A program made the translations under genes and the position numbers. This document shows, one piece after another, positions 24,275-30,081 of a DNA stretch of 30,081 nucleotides. Numbering within the stretch: the first letter of the stretch is position 1; the number at the start of each line of letters is the position of its first letter. A model generated the notes under the pieces. It saw only the letters and a program-made list of their open reading frames with translations, made no database searches and had not been told where the DNA came from. This stretch comes from Actinomycetales bacterium (GTDB taxonomy: Bacteria > Actinomycetota > Actinomycetes > Actinomycetales > Cellulomonadaceae), in the NCBI GenBank assembly GCA_012514545.1, contig JAAZAC010000012.1:1-30081 (forward strand). Reading direction: 5' to 3'.

Positions 24275-25372
24275 ATGGCGGCACGGGTGGTGGTGGTCGG
24301 CGGCGGATACGGCGGCGCGACCCTGGCCAAGCGGCTCGACGACGTGGCCGACGTCGTCCTCGTGGAGCCCAAGGACGCGTTCGTGCACGCGAGCGCCGCG
24401 CTGCGGGCCGTCGTCGACCCGGAGTGGCAGGCGCGCGTCTTCTACCCCTACGACGGGCTGCTCAAGCGGGGCCGCGTCGTGCAGGACTGGGCCCGCCGCG
24501 TCTCCCCGCACCGCGTGCAGATCTCCCCGTTCGAGTCGATCGACGCCGACGTCGTGGTGCTCGCCACCGGGACCGCGTACCCGTTCCCGGCGAAGTTCCT
24601 GGAGAACGAGGCCGACGTCGCGTCCGCCCGCCTCGCCCGCATGCGGGACGACCTGGCGCGCTGCGACCGCGTGCTCCTCGTCGGCGGCGGCCCCGTCGGC
24701 CTGGAGCTCGCGGGCGAGCTGACCGCGGCCTTCCGGCACCTGCGCGTCACCGTGGTCGACATCGCCGACGACGTGCTCACCTCCGGCGACTTCCTGCCCG
24801 AGCTCCGGGCGACCATCCGCGAGCAGCTCGAGGAGCGCGGCGTGGAGTTCGTCACGGGGGCGCCGCTCGCCTTCCTGCCGCCGGTCGACGTCGGCACGTA
24901 CGCGCCCTTCACCGTCGAGACGACGACGCGGGTGCCGCTCGAGGCGCAGATGTGGTTCCGCTGCTACGGGTCGCGCGCGCAGACCGGCTACCTGGACGAG
25001 GAGCTCGCGGCCGCGCGCCGGCCCGACGGGCGCCTGCGGGTCACCGAGCACCTGACGGTGGTCGGCCAGGACCGGGTGTTCGCGATCGGCGACATCACGG
25101 ACGTGCCGGAGAGCAAGCGGGCCTCCGCCGCGATCGCGCACGCCGACGTCGTCGCCCGCAACGTCATGGACGTGCTCGAGGGCCGCCGGCCGAGCGCCCG
25201 CTACCACGCGGCGGCCGAGCTCATCGTGCTCCCGCTCGGCCCGGACGGCGGCGCGTCGCAGCTCGAGCTGGACGGCGGGCGACGCGAGGTCGTCGGCCCC
25301 GCGGAGACGAGCCGGATCAAGGGCCGGGACCTGTTCTCCACCGACGTCGCGGAGCTGTTCGGCCGGGCCTGA
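24275..25372 (+). CDS. NAD(P)/FAD-dependent oxidoreductase, NDH-2/AIFM2-like
   Basis: This 365-residue pyridine-nucleotide-disulfide oxidoreductase type protein has an N-terminal FAD fold VVVVGGGYGGATLAKRL, the strand DVVVLATGTAYPFP, a second dinucleotide fold VLLVGGGPVGLELAGELT for NAD(P)H (about residues 130-147) and the FAD-binding VFAIGDITDVPESKRASAA near residues 270-288. No CxxC redox pair is present, so it resembles type II NADH dehydrogenases and AIFM2/FSP1 proteins that pass electrons to a quinone. No C-terminal membrane helix is obvious. GAGGAG lies 10 nt before the ATG, and CACGAT at 24236-24241 could be the -10. The 119-nt gap before it holds only GC-rich simple sequence. Confidence 0.9.
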   Translation: MAARVVVVGGGYGGATLAKRLDDVADVVLVEPKDAFVHASAALRAVVDPEWQARVFYPYDGLLKRGRVVQDWARRVSPHRVQISPFESIDADVVVLATGTAYPFPAKFLENEADVASARLARMRDDLARCDRVLLVGGGPVGLELAGELTAAFRHLRVTVVDIADDVLTSGDFLPELRATIREQLEERGVEFVTGAPLAFLPPVDVGTYAPFTVETTTRVPLEAQMWFRCYGSRAQTGYLDEELAAARRPDGRLRVTEHLTVVGQDRVFAIGDITDVPESKRASAAIAHADVVARNVMDVLEGRRPSARYHAAAELIVLPLGPDGGASQLELDGGRREVVGPAETSRIKGRDLFSTDVAELFGRA

Positions 25373-25393
25373 TCCGGCCCAACGCGGCCGCGC

Positions 25394-26692
25394 TCAGCGC
25401 GCCGAGCGCAGGGGGCGGAGCGCGGGGACCGGAGGTCGCGCGACGCCGACGAGGCGCTCCCCGCCGCGCGCGGCGGCCAGCAGCAGGTCGACCGCCTCGC
25501 CGAGGTCACCCGCCATCGCGGGCGCGGCGGCCACCTCGGCGTCGCGCGTGAGGGCGGTCGGCACGAGGACACCGCGCGCCCCGGCGGCGACGGCGGCGCC
25601 CATGTCCGCGCCGGCGTCGCCGACGACGGCGCAGGCGTAGGGCGCCACGCCGAGGTCCCGGGCGGCGTCGAGCACCGTCCCCGGGCCGGGCGGGCGGCAG
25701 GGGCAGCCGGCGTCCGGGGTGTGCGGGCAGTGCCGCCACACGTCGAACGGTCCGAGCAGCTCGTCCACGCGCGCGTCCACCGCCGCCGCCTCCTCTGCGC
25801 TCACGGCGCCGGTGGCCACGTCCGCCCGCCCGGCGAGGACCCCGACGGCAACCCCCGCGTCCCGCAGGCGGTCGAGCGCCGCGCGGGCGCCCGGCAGCGG
25901 GCGCACGGCGTCGGGGTCGCGCAGCTGCGGGACCTCGGCGACGAGCGTGCCGTCCCGGTCGAGCAGGACGGCGCGCACCCGCGGCGGCCACGGCTCCGGG
26001 TGCAGGCGCCGCACGGTGCGGGCCACGCGGCGCGTCACCGCGGCGAGCGCGGCGGCCCCCGCCACGGCGACGCCCCGGGAGAGCCCGCCGCCGTCGGCCG
26101 GGCGGGCGGACCGGGCAGCGCGGCGACGCCCGAGCGCCAGCCGCCGGCCCGCGCCCCGAAGGCGCAGGGCGAGGTCGGCGTCCTCGCGGGACGCGCGCGG
26201 GAACCGCTCGTCGAAGCCGCCGACGCCCGCGAGCGCGTCGTACCGGTAGGCCACGTCGGCGGCGACCCCCGCCGTCTCCTCCGGGCCCTCCGCCCGCACG
26301 CCGGCGACGTCCGGCCCGACGTCGGCCAGGTCGGCCGCGAGGTCGGCCGCCCACCCGCGGGGCAGCACGACCTCGTCGTCGAGGAAGCAGACCCACGGGG
26401 TGCGCTCGCCGCGCACCGACCGCCAGCCGACGTTGCGCGCGGCCGCCCGCCCGCGGCCCCCGGAGCGGAGCACGCGCAGCGGCCACGGGGCGCCGCCGGG
26501 CAGGAGGGCGGCGACGTCGAGCGCGGGCGCGGCGAGCGGGCGGTCGTCGACGACGACCACCTCCCGGACGAGGGCGTCGCCGGGCCGGTCCTGCGCGGCG
26601 AGGCCGCCGAGAGTGGCGGCGAGCGAGGGGCGGCCGGTCGTCACGACGACGACGGCGCAGACGGGCCTGGGTGCGTCGGTCGCGTCGGTCAT
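25394..26692 (-). CDS. Fusion of GT2 glycosyltransferase and HAD-IIIA phosphatase-like domain
   Basis: This 432-residue protein joins a GT-A fold (about residues 10-200) to a HisB/GmhB-type HAD domain (about 238-400). The transferase half has VVVVTTGRPSLAATL, EVVVVDDRP, the metal-site-like FLDDEVVLP and GGFDERFPRASREDADLALRL with the usual Glu-Asp. The HAD half keeps motif I LLDRDGTLV and the zinc ligands in CPHTPDAGCPC, but motif II is lost (LAGRAD where relatives have TNQSG), the CRKP lysine is Pro, and VGDK reads VGDA. The transferase may work while phosphatase activity is doubtful. The ATG at 26692 has GGAGG about 8 nt upstream, inside a possible stem. It converges on the NDH-like gene with a 21-nt gap. 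Donor and acceptor are unknown. Confidence 0.85.
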   Translation of the reverse strand: MTDATDAPRPVCAVVVVTTGRPSLAATLGGLAAQDRPGDALVREVVVVDDRPLAAPALDVAALLPGGAPWPLRVLRSGGRGRAAARNVGWRSVRGERTPWVCFLDDEVVLPRGWAADLAADLADVGPDVAGVRAEGPEETAGVAADVAYRYDALAGVGGFDERFPRASREDADLALRLRGAGRRLALGRRRAARSARPADGGGLSRGVAVAGAAALAAVTRRVARTVRRLHPEPWPPRVRAVLLDRDGTLVAEVPQLRDPDAVRPLPGARAALDRLRDAGVAVGVLAGRADVATGAVSAEEAAAVDARVDELLGPFDVWRHCPHTPDAGCPCRPPGPGTVLDAARDLGVAPYACAVVGDAGADMGAAVAAGARGVLVPTALTRDAEVAAAPAMAGDLGEAVDLLLAAARGGERLVGVARPPVPALRPLRSAR

Positions 26693-26694
26693 GC

Positions 26695-26738
26695 GGCGCC
26701 TCCGGACGGCTCGGGCCGGTCTGGTCCGCGGAGGCACC
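26695..26738 (-). promoter_or_regulatory. Stem that could hide the ribosome-binding site of the GT2-HAD gene
   Basis: 26695-26704 and 26729-26738 can pair over 10 positions with one mismatch on the plus strand (a G-U pair in the RNA read from one strand only). The GGAGG that precedes the ATG at 26692 lies in the stem. It may slow translation start; an in vivo role is not shown. Confidence 0.35.
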
Positions 26739-26886
26739 CGCCATGGACGCGTCGCCCCCGCCCGGCCACTCTCACCCCGCGAGGCGCATCCCGCACCTCG
26801 ACGCGCCGTTCACCCGTTCGGGCTACCCGCGGGACGCCGGCCGGCAGGGGCGTCGGCGCCCGTCCGGGCGCCCGCCTCCGCCCCGC

Positions 26887-27021
26887 TCACATCCCCCGCC
26901 GGCCGCGGCCGCGGCGGACGAACGTCTCCGCGGGCGGGCCCGCCGCGGGGAGCACCCGCAGCCAGGCGGCGGCGCGGGTCGCCTCGACCCGTGCGTTTAG
27001 GTCGTCGAACGCGTCGTCCAT
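26887..27021 (-). CDS. Small 44-residue protein, unknown function
   Basis: The reading frame starts MDDAFDDLNARVEATRAAAW, continues LRVLPAAGPPAETFVRR and ends in an Arg/Gly-rich tail. I do not recognise it. Support for a real gene: ATG at 27021 with GGGAGGA 9 nt upstream, TAGCGT as a possible -10 at 27069-27064, and a coding-like base pattern (G or C at 42 of 44 third positions but only about 60% at second positions). The acidic N-terminal half could form a short amphipathic helix; the C-terminus is strongly basic. A perfect 8-bp hairpin lies just before the Shine-Dalgarno. The gene falls in an otherwise empty stretch between the LuxR and GT2-HAD genes. It could also be a leader peptide for the downstream GT2-HAD gene, 194 nt away. 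Confidence 0.5.
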   Translation of the reverse strand: MDDAFDDLNARVEATRAAAWLRVLPAAGPPAETFVRRGRGRRGM

Positions 27022-27037
27022 CGCGTCGTCTCCTCCC

Positions 27038-27058
27038 GTGGCCCCCGGGTGGGGCCAC
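27038..27058 (-). promoter_or_regulatory. 8-bp hairpin before the small gene's ribosome-binding site
   Basis: GTGGCCCC (27038-27045) and GGGGCCAC (27051-27058) pair perfectly around 5 nt, directly next to GGGAGGA (27037-27031). If transcription starts a few bases after TAGCGT (27069-27064), the mRNA would begin with this hairpin. It may be a leader structure or an operator. Confidence 0.45.
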
Positions 27059-27162
27059 GTCCGACGCTAGGGACGGTCGGGCCCAGCGGGATCGGGAGGC
27101 GCTCCCCACGTTTGCCCGGCGCCCTCCCCATCTCTCGCCGTCGGGGGGTGCGCCGGCTCCCG

Positions 27163-27195
27163 AGCCTCCTGGAAGCCTCCTGGGAGCCTCCTGGG
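27163..27195. repeat. Three 11-nt tandem repeats carrying AGGAGG on the minus strand
   Basis: AGCCTCCTGG plus A or G occurs at 27163-27173, 27174-27184 and 27185-27195. On the minus strand each unit reads as CCAGGAGGCT, so AGGAGG recurs every 11 nt, about one helical turn. It lies 30-62 nt after the stop of the LuxR-type gene. Confidence 0.65.
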
Positions 27196-27219
27196 GCCCC
27201 GTCGGAGCTCGCCGGGGCC
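27195..27219 (-). terminator. 7-bp hairpin after the LuxR-type gene
   Basis: GGCCCCG (27195-27201) and CGGGGCC (27213-27219) pair around an 11-nt loop, 6 nt after the stop codon of the LuxR-type gene. No T-run follows, so this is a moderate candidate. Confidence 0.45.
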
Positions 27220-27224
27220 GTTCC

Positions 27225-29921
27225 CTACCCGTCGGCCGGCCCGACGCCGGCCCCCACCCCGCCGACGTCGATCCCCCGCCGCCGCGCCTCGTCCGCCGCC
27301 TCCCGGCGCGAGGCGACCCCGAGCTTGGCGAGCACCGCCGAGACGTGGTGCCCGACCGTCTTCGGCGACAGCAGCAGGCGGGCCGCGATCTCGGCGTCGG
27401 TCAGGCCCTCGGCGACCAGCCGCAGCACCTCCACCTGGCGGGGGGTCAGCCCGGCCGGGCCGGCCGCGGTGGCCCGGATCGGCCCGCGGGGCACGGCCCG
27501 CCGCCCGCCGCGGCGCAGGTCCCGACGCACGCGCAGCGCCGTCGCCCGCGCGCCGAGCCCGTCGAGGACGTCCAGGGCGGCCAGCCGCGCGTCGTCGTCC
27601 CCGGCGACGGCGAGGACCAGGGCGCGCTGGTAGACGAAGCCCTTGGCCGCGAACAGCTCCGCGGACGCCCGCCAGTCCCCGGCGAGGACGGCCGCCCAGG
27701 GCGCGGCCACGACGTCGGGCACCTCCTCGCGCTCGCCGGCGACGCGCAGCCAGAACGCGAGCTCCCCGACGAACCACGAGTGCCGGGCGTCGCACGCCGA
27801 CCGGTACGAGCGCCTGGCCTCCGCGGCGACGTCGGCGTCCCGGCCCTCGAGCCACGCGAGCTCGGCGCGGGCCGCGGCCACGGGCGCCGTCCACTGCAGC
27901 TCCTCCGTGGCGAACCCGCTGTCGAGCGCGGCGGCGAGCGTCGCCGCCGCCTCCGGGTCGCCGCGCCGCGCCTGGAGCAGCCCCAGCGGCACGAGCGCGT
28001 CGACCTTCTGCGCGCCGCCCGCCGTCGGCTCGGCGAGCGAGGCGCGCGCGTCCGCCTCGGCGCCCGGCCAGTCGCCCGTCTCGAGGCGCACCCGGGCGCG
28101 GTGCCCGAGGAGGTGCTGCAGGTAGCCGGTGAGCTCGTGCGCGCGCATGTACGCCAGGCCGCGGTCGAGGGCGGGCAGCGCGAAGTCCGCGTCGCGCAGC
28201 TCGGAGGGGATCGTGCTGAGGTTCGCCAGGGCGCGCGCGGCGTCGTCGGCGAGGCCCGCCTCGTCCGCCACCGCGAAGGCGCGCTCGAGGTCGTCGACAC
28301 CCGCGGGGTCGCGCAGGTGCAGCCGGGCCGAGCCGATGTTCGTCAGGGCGTGGCTGAGGGTGTGCCGGTCGCCGAGGCGCTCCGCGAGGTCGATGGCCCG
28401 GTTCGCCCACGCGATCGCGCTGTCCAGCCGGTGCGCGAGCATGTCGAGCTGCGAGCGGTTGCTGTACGCCATCGCGAGGTCGTGGCTGGGGCCCAGCGGC
28501 TCGAGCACCTCGATCGCGCGGGCGGCCGCCTCCTCGGCCGCGGCCCGCTCGCCGTTCCACCAGCGCATCCGCGACAGCCAGCGCAGTCCGGCGCCCGTCC
28601 GCTCCTCCTCGCCGAGCGCCTCGCGCAGCAGCACGGCCTCCGACCGCGCGGCCACCGCCTCCGCCGAGCGGCCGGTGAGGTAGCACTCGATCGACAGGCT
28701 CTCGAGCAGGTCGGCGCGCGTGGGCGCCTCGAACCGGTCCGCGTGCTCGAGCGCCACCCGGTAGTGGCCGATCGCCTCCCGGTGGGACCCGACCGCGGCG
28801 GCGCGCCTCGCCGCCTCCGGCGCGTACAGGCAGACCGCGTCGACGTCGTGGGCCTGGCGGGCGTGGTGCACGAGCCGGGCCAGGTCCACCTCCTCGACCG
28901 CCTCGGCCAGCACCGCGAGGACCTGCCGGTTGAGCCGGCGCCGCGCCACCGCCGACAGCGCGCCCTCGACGGCGCGGCGCAGCAGCTCGTGCCGGAACCG
29001 GACCGCGTCGCCGTCGGCGACCAGCAGCCCGGCGGCCACGCCGTCGTCGACGTCGGTCACCGCGTCGCCGAGCGCGCGCTCGAGCAGCCACAGCTCCGCC
29101 CGCGTGGGCACGACGGCGGCCAGCCGGACGGCGTCCTGCGCCCGCGGGGACAGCGTCGCCAGCCGCGCGAGGACGAGGTCGCGCACGGTGACCGGCACCG
29201 CGGCGTCGGGCGTGGCGAGCACCTCGGTGACGAGCAGCGGGTTGCCGCCCGTGAGCGCGTGCAGCCCGTCCACGGACCGGCCCGCCCGCCGCGCGAGCTC
29301 CGCGACCCCCGCCGCGCTCAGCGGGTGCAGGTGCACCCGGTCGACGGCGTCCTGCGGCAGCCGCCCGACGACGGCCTGCAGCGGGTGCTCGACGCCCACC
29401 TCGTCGTCGCGGTACGTGACGACGAGGACGGCGCCCGCGCGGACGATCCGCCGGGCGAGGAACAGCAGCAGGTCGAGCGTGGCCTCGTCCGCCCAGTGGG
29501 CGTCCTCCACGACGAGCACGGTCGGGGGACCCGGGCGGCTCACCTCGTCGAGCAGCGCGGTGAAGACCTGCTCGCGCGGCGCGCCCTCGTCGAGCAGGGC
29601 GGCGAGCGGCCCGCCCACCTCGCGTGCGACGTCGTGCAGCGGCCCCAGCGCGCGCGGGGTGAGCAGCGGGTCGCAGGCGCCCACGAGCACGCGCGCCCGG
29701 TCGCCGTGGGTCTCCGCGAGCGCGCGCACGAGCGAGGACTTCCCGACGCCGGCCTCCCCCCGGACGAGGACGACCCGCCCGCCCGGCGCGGTCCCCGCGG
29801 CCGCGGCTCCCGACGGCGCGCCCGCCGGCCCACCCGCCGTCGTGCCCGGCCGCGCGCCCGCGGACGCGACGGCGGCGCTCAGCACCGCGAGCGCGTCCGC
29901 CCGCTCGAGGAGGTCGGTCAT
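27225..29921 (-). CDS. Large ATP-binding LuxR-family regulator (LAL type)
   Basis: This 898-residue regulator has an N-terminal AAA/NTPase domain with Walker A GEAGVGKSS (residues 55-63) and Walker B VLVVEDAHWADEATL (about 134-148), a long helical middle (about 330-780) with TPR-like repeats, and a C-terminal LuxR helix-turn-helix starting near residue 827 (LTPRQVEVLRLVAEGLTDAE, then LSPKTVGHHVSAVLAKLGV). Length and order fit the LAL/MalT-like group, which activates transcription on sensing a ligand with ATP. A Gly/Ala/Pro-rich insert lies before the Walker A. The ATG at 29921 has no Shine-Dalgarno but TACGGT 7 nt upstream. It is divergent from an aldo/keto reductase gene with only 47 nt between them, so that gene is a possible target. 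Confidence 0.93.
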   Translation of the reverse strand: MTDLLERADALAVLSAAVASAGARPGTTAGGPAGAPSGAAAAGTAPGGRVVLVRGEAGVGKSSLVRALAETHGDRARVLVGACDPLLTPRALGPLHDVAREVGGPLAALLDEGAPREQVFTALLDEVSRPGPPTVLVVEDAHWADEATLDLLLFLARRIVRAGAVLVVTYRDDEVGVEHPLQAVVGRLPQDAVDRVHLHPLSAAGVAELARRAGRSVDGLHALTGGNPLLVTEVLATPDAAVPVTVRDLVLARLATLSPRAQDAVRLAAVVPTRAELWLLERALGDAVTDVDDGVAAGLLVADGDAVRFRHELLRRAVEGALSAVARRRLNRQVLAVLAEAVEEVDLARLVHHARQAHDVDAVCLYAPEAARRAAAVGSHREAIGHYRVALEHADRFEAPTRADLLESLSIECYLTGRSAEAVAARSEAVLLREALGEEERTGAGLRWLSRMRWWNGERAAAEEAAARAIEVLEPLGPSHDLAMAYSNRSQLDMLAHRLDSAIAWANRAIDLAERLGDRHTLSHALTNIGSARLHLRDPAGVDDLERAFAVADEAGLADDAARALANLSTIPSELRDADFALPALDRGLAYMRAHELTGYLQHLLGHRARVRLETGDWPGAEADARASLAEPTAGGAQKVDALVPLGLLQARRGDPEAAATLAAALDSGFATEELQWTAPVAAARAELAWLEGRDADVAAEARRSYRSACDARHSWFVGELAFWLRVAGEREEVPDVVAAPWAAVLAGDWRASAELFAAKGFVYQRALVLAVAGDDDARLAALDVLDGLGARATALRVRRDLRRGGRRAVPRGPIRATAAGPAGLTPRQVEVLRLVAEGLTDAEIAARLLLSPKTVGHHVSAVLAKLGVASRREAADEARRRGIDVGGVGAGVGPADG

Positions 29922-29968
29922 GAAGGGGACCGTACGCCGAGGCGGTGCGCGTGCGGCAGAGTGTCGCC
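29922..29968. promoter_or_regulatory. Compact divergent promoter region, both sides leaderless
   Basis: Leftward, TACGGT (29934-29929) stands 7 nt before the ATG of the LuxR-type gene. Rightward, CAGAGT (29957-29962) stands 6 nt before the ATG at 29969. Neither gene has a Shine-Dalgarno. Only 22 nt separate the two hexamers, so the promoters must share or overlap their upstream parts. Confidence 0.5.
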
Positions 29969-30081
29969 ATGACCTACGTCGCCGACGCCTCCCGCTACGA
30001 CCGCATGACCTACCGCCGCACCGGGCGCAGCGGCCTCGACCTGCCGCTGCTGTCCCTCGGGCTGTGGCACAACTTCGGAGA
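29969..30081 (+). CDS. mgrA: Aldo/keto reductase, YghZ/Gpr type (5' part)
   Basis: Only the first 37 residues are in the window: after a short lead, RYDRMTYRRTGRSGLDLP and then LLSLGLWHNFG. This closely follows the start of YghZ (Gpr, MgrA), the NADPH-dependent L-glyceraldehyde-3-phosphate reductase that also detoxifies methylglyoxal, where the same SGL.LP..SLGLWHNFG pattern is found. The catalytic Tyr and Lys lie beyond the window. The ATG at 29969 was chosen since it gives the family's usual N-terminus; CAGAGT 6 nt upstream suggests a leaderless mRNA. A second in-frame ATG 12 codons on (DRMTYR) is less likely. The gene is divergent from the LAL regulator. Confidence 0.88.
   Translation, partial: MTYVADASRYDRMTYRRTGRSGLDLPLLSLGLWHNFG

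Noticed and set aside
27094..27106. CebR-like box GGGAGGCGCTCCC
   Set aside because: It resembles TGGGAGCGCTCCCA but has an extra base in the centre and lies far from any cellulose or cellobiose gene. I keep it only as a plain dyad near the small gene.
26400..29972. Very long plus-strand open frame opposite the LuxR gene
   Set aside because: It is antisense to a gene with clear Walker and LuxR motifs, its translation is rich in Arg/Pro/Gly without any domain, and such shadow frames are common at this GC content.

Overview
The window is about 30 kb of very GC-rich DNA (roughly three quarters G+C) with extreme third-position GC, many GTG starts, 1-4 nt gene overlaps and -10 hexamers (TAnnnT) placed 6-7 nt before start codons. 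This style, and the gene content (cellobiose-type and chitobiose-type ABC importers, VIT-family transporter, LAL-type LuxR regulator), suggests an actinobacterium of the Micrococcales, such as Cellulomonas, Cellulosimicrobium or Isoptericola. The genus is an inference from sequence style only.

Region 1 (1-5449, + strand) is a tight operon: the 3' part of a sugar-binding protein gene, a strong hairpin, two MalF/MalG-type permeases, a cytoplasmic GH1 beta-glucosidase and a LacI-family regulator. The order matches the CebEFG-BglC/CebR cellobiose system of Streptomyces. The likely route is uptake of cello-oligosaccharides, hydrolysis to glucose inside the cell, and LacI control.

Region 2 (5450-6517) has a VIT/CCC1-type metal transporter on the - strand and a gene-free stretch with two structured elements downstream of the next operon.

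Region 3 (6518-18200) is an aminosugar locus built around a divergent promoter at about 15330-15370. Leftward are a ROK repressor, a lipoprotein sugar-binding protein, two permeases, a ROK sugar kinase, nagB and a membrane GGDEF-EAL protein. Rightward are nagA and a signal-less GH20 beta-N-acetylhexosaminidase. Together they can import chitobiose or GlcNAc, split it, phosphorylate it, deacetylate it and deaminate it to fructose-6-P. A c-di-GMP phosphodiesterase-type protein ends the leftward operon. Both ABC operons carry a perfect 14-16 bp hairpin between the binding-protein gene and the first permease.

Region 4 (18259-25372) is a set of small units: a UvrA-like ABC ATPase of the drug-resistance type, an AraC regulator with a VOC protein, a KstD-like flavoprotein divergent from a TetR regulator with palindromic operator candidates, and an NADH-dehydrogenase-like flavoprotein.

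Region 5 (25394-30081) holds a GT2-HAD fusion protein whose HAD half has lost key residues, a likely 44-residue small protein gene behind a hairpin, a large ATP-binding LuxR regulator and the 5' end of a YghZ/Gpr-type aldo/keto reductase divergent from it. No tRNA, rRNA, CRISPR array, insertion sequence or prophage gene was seen.
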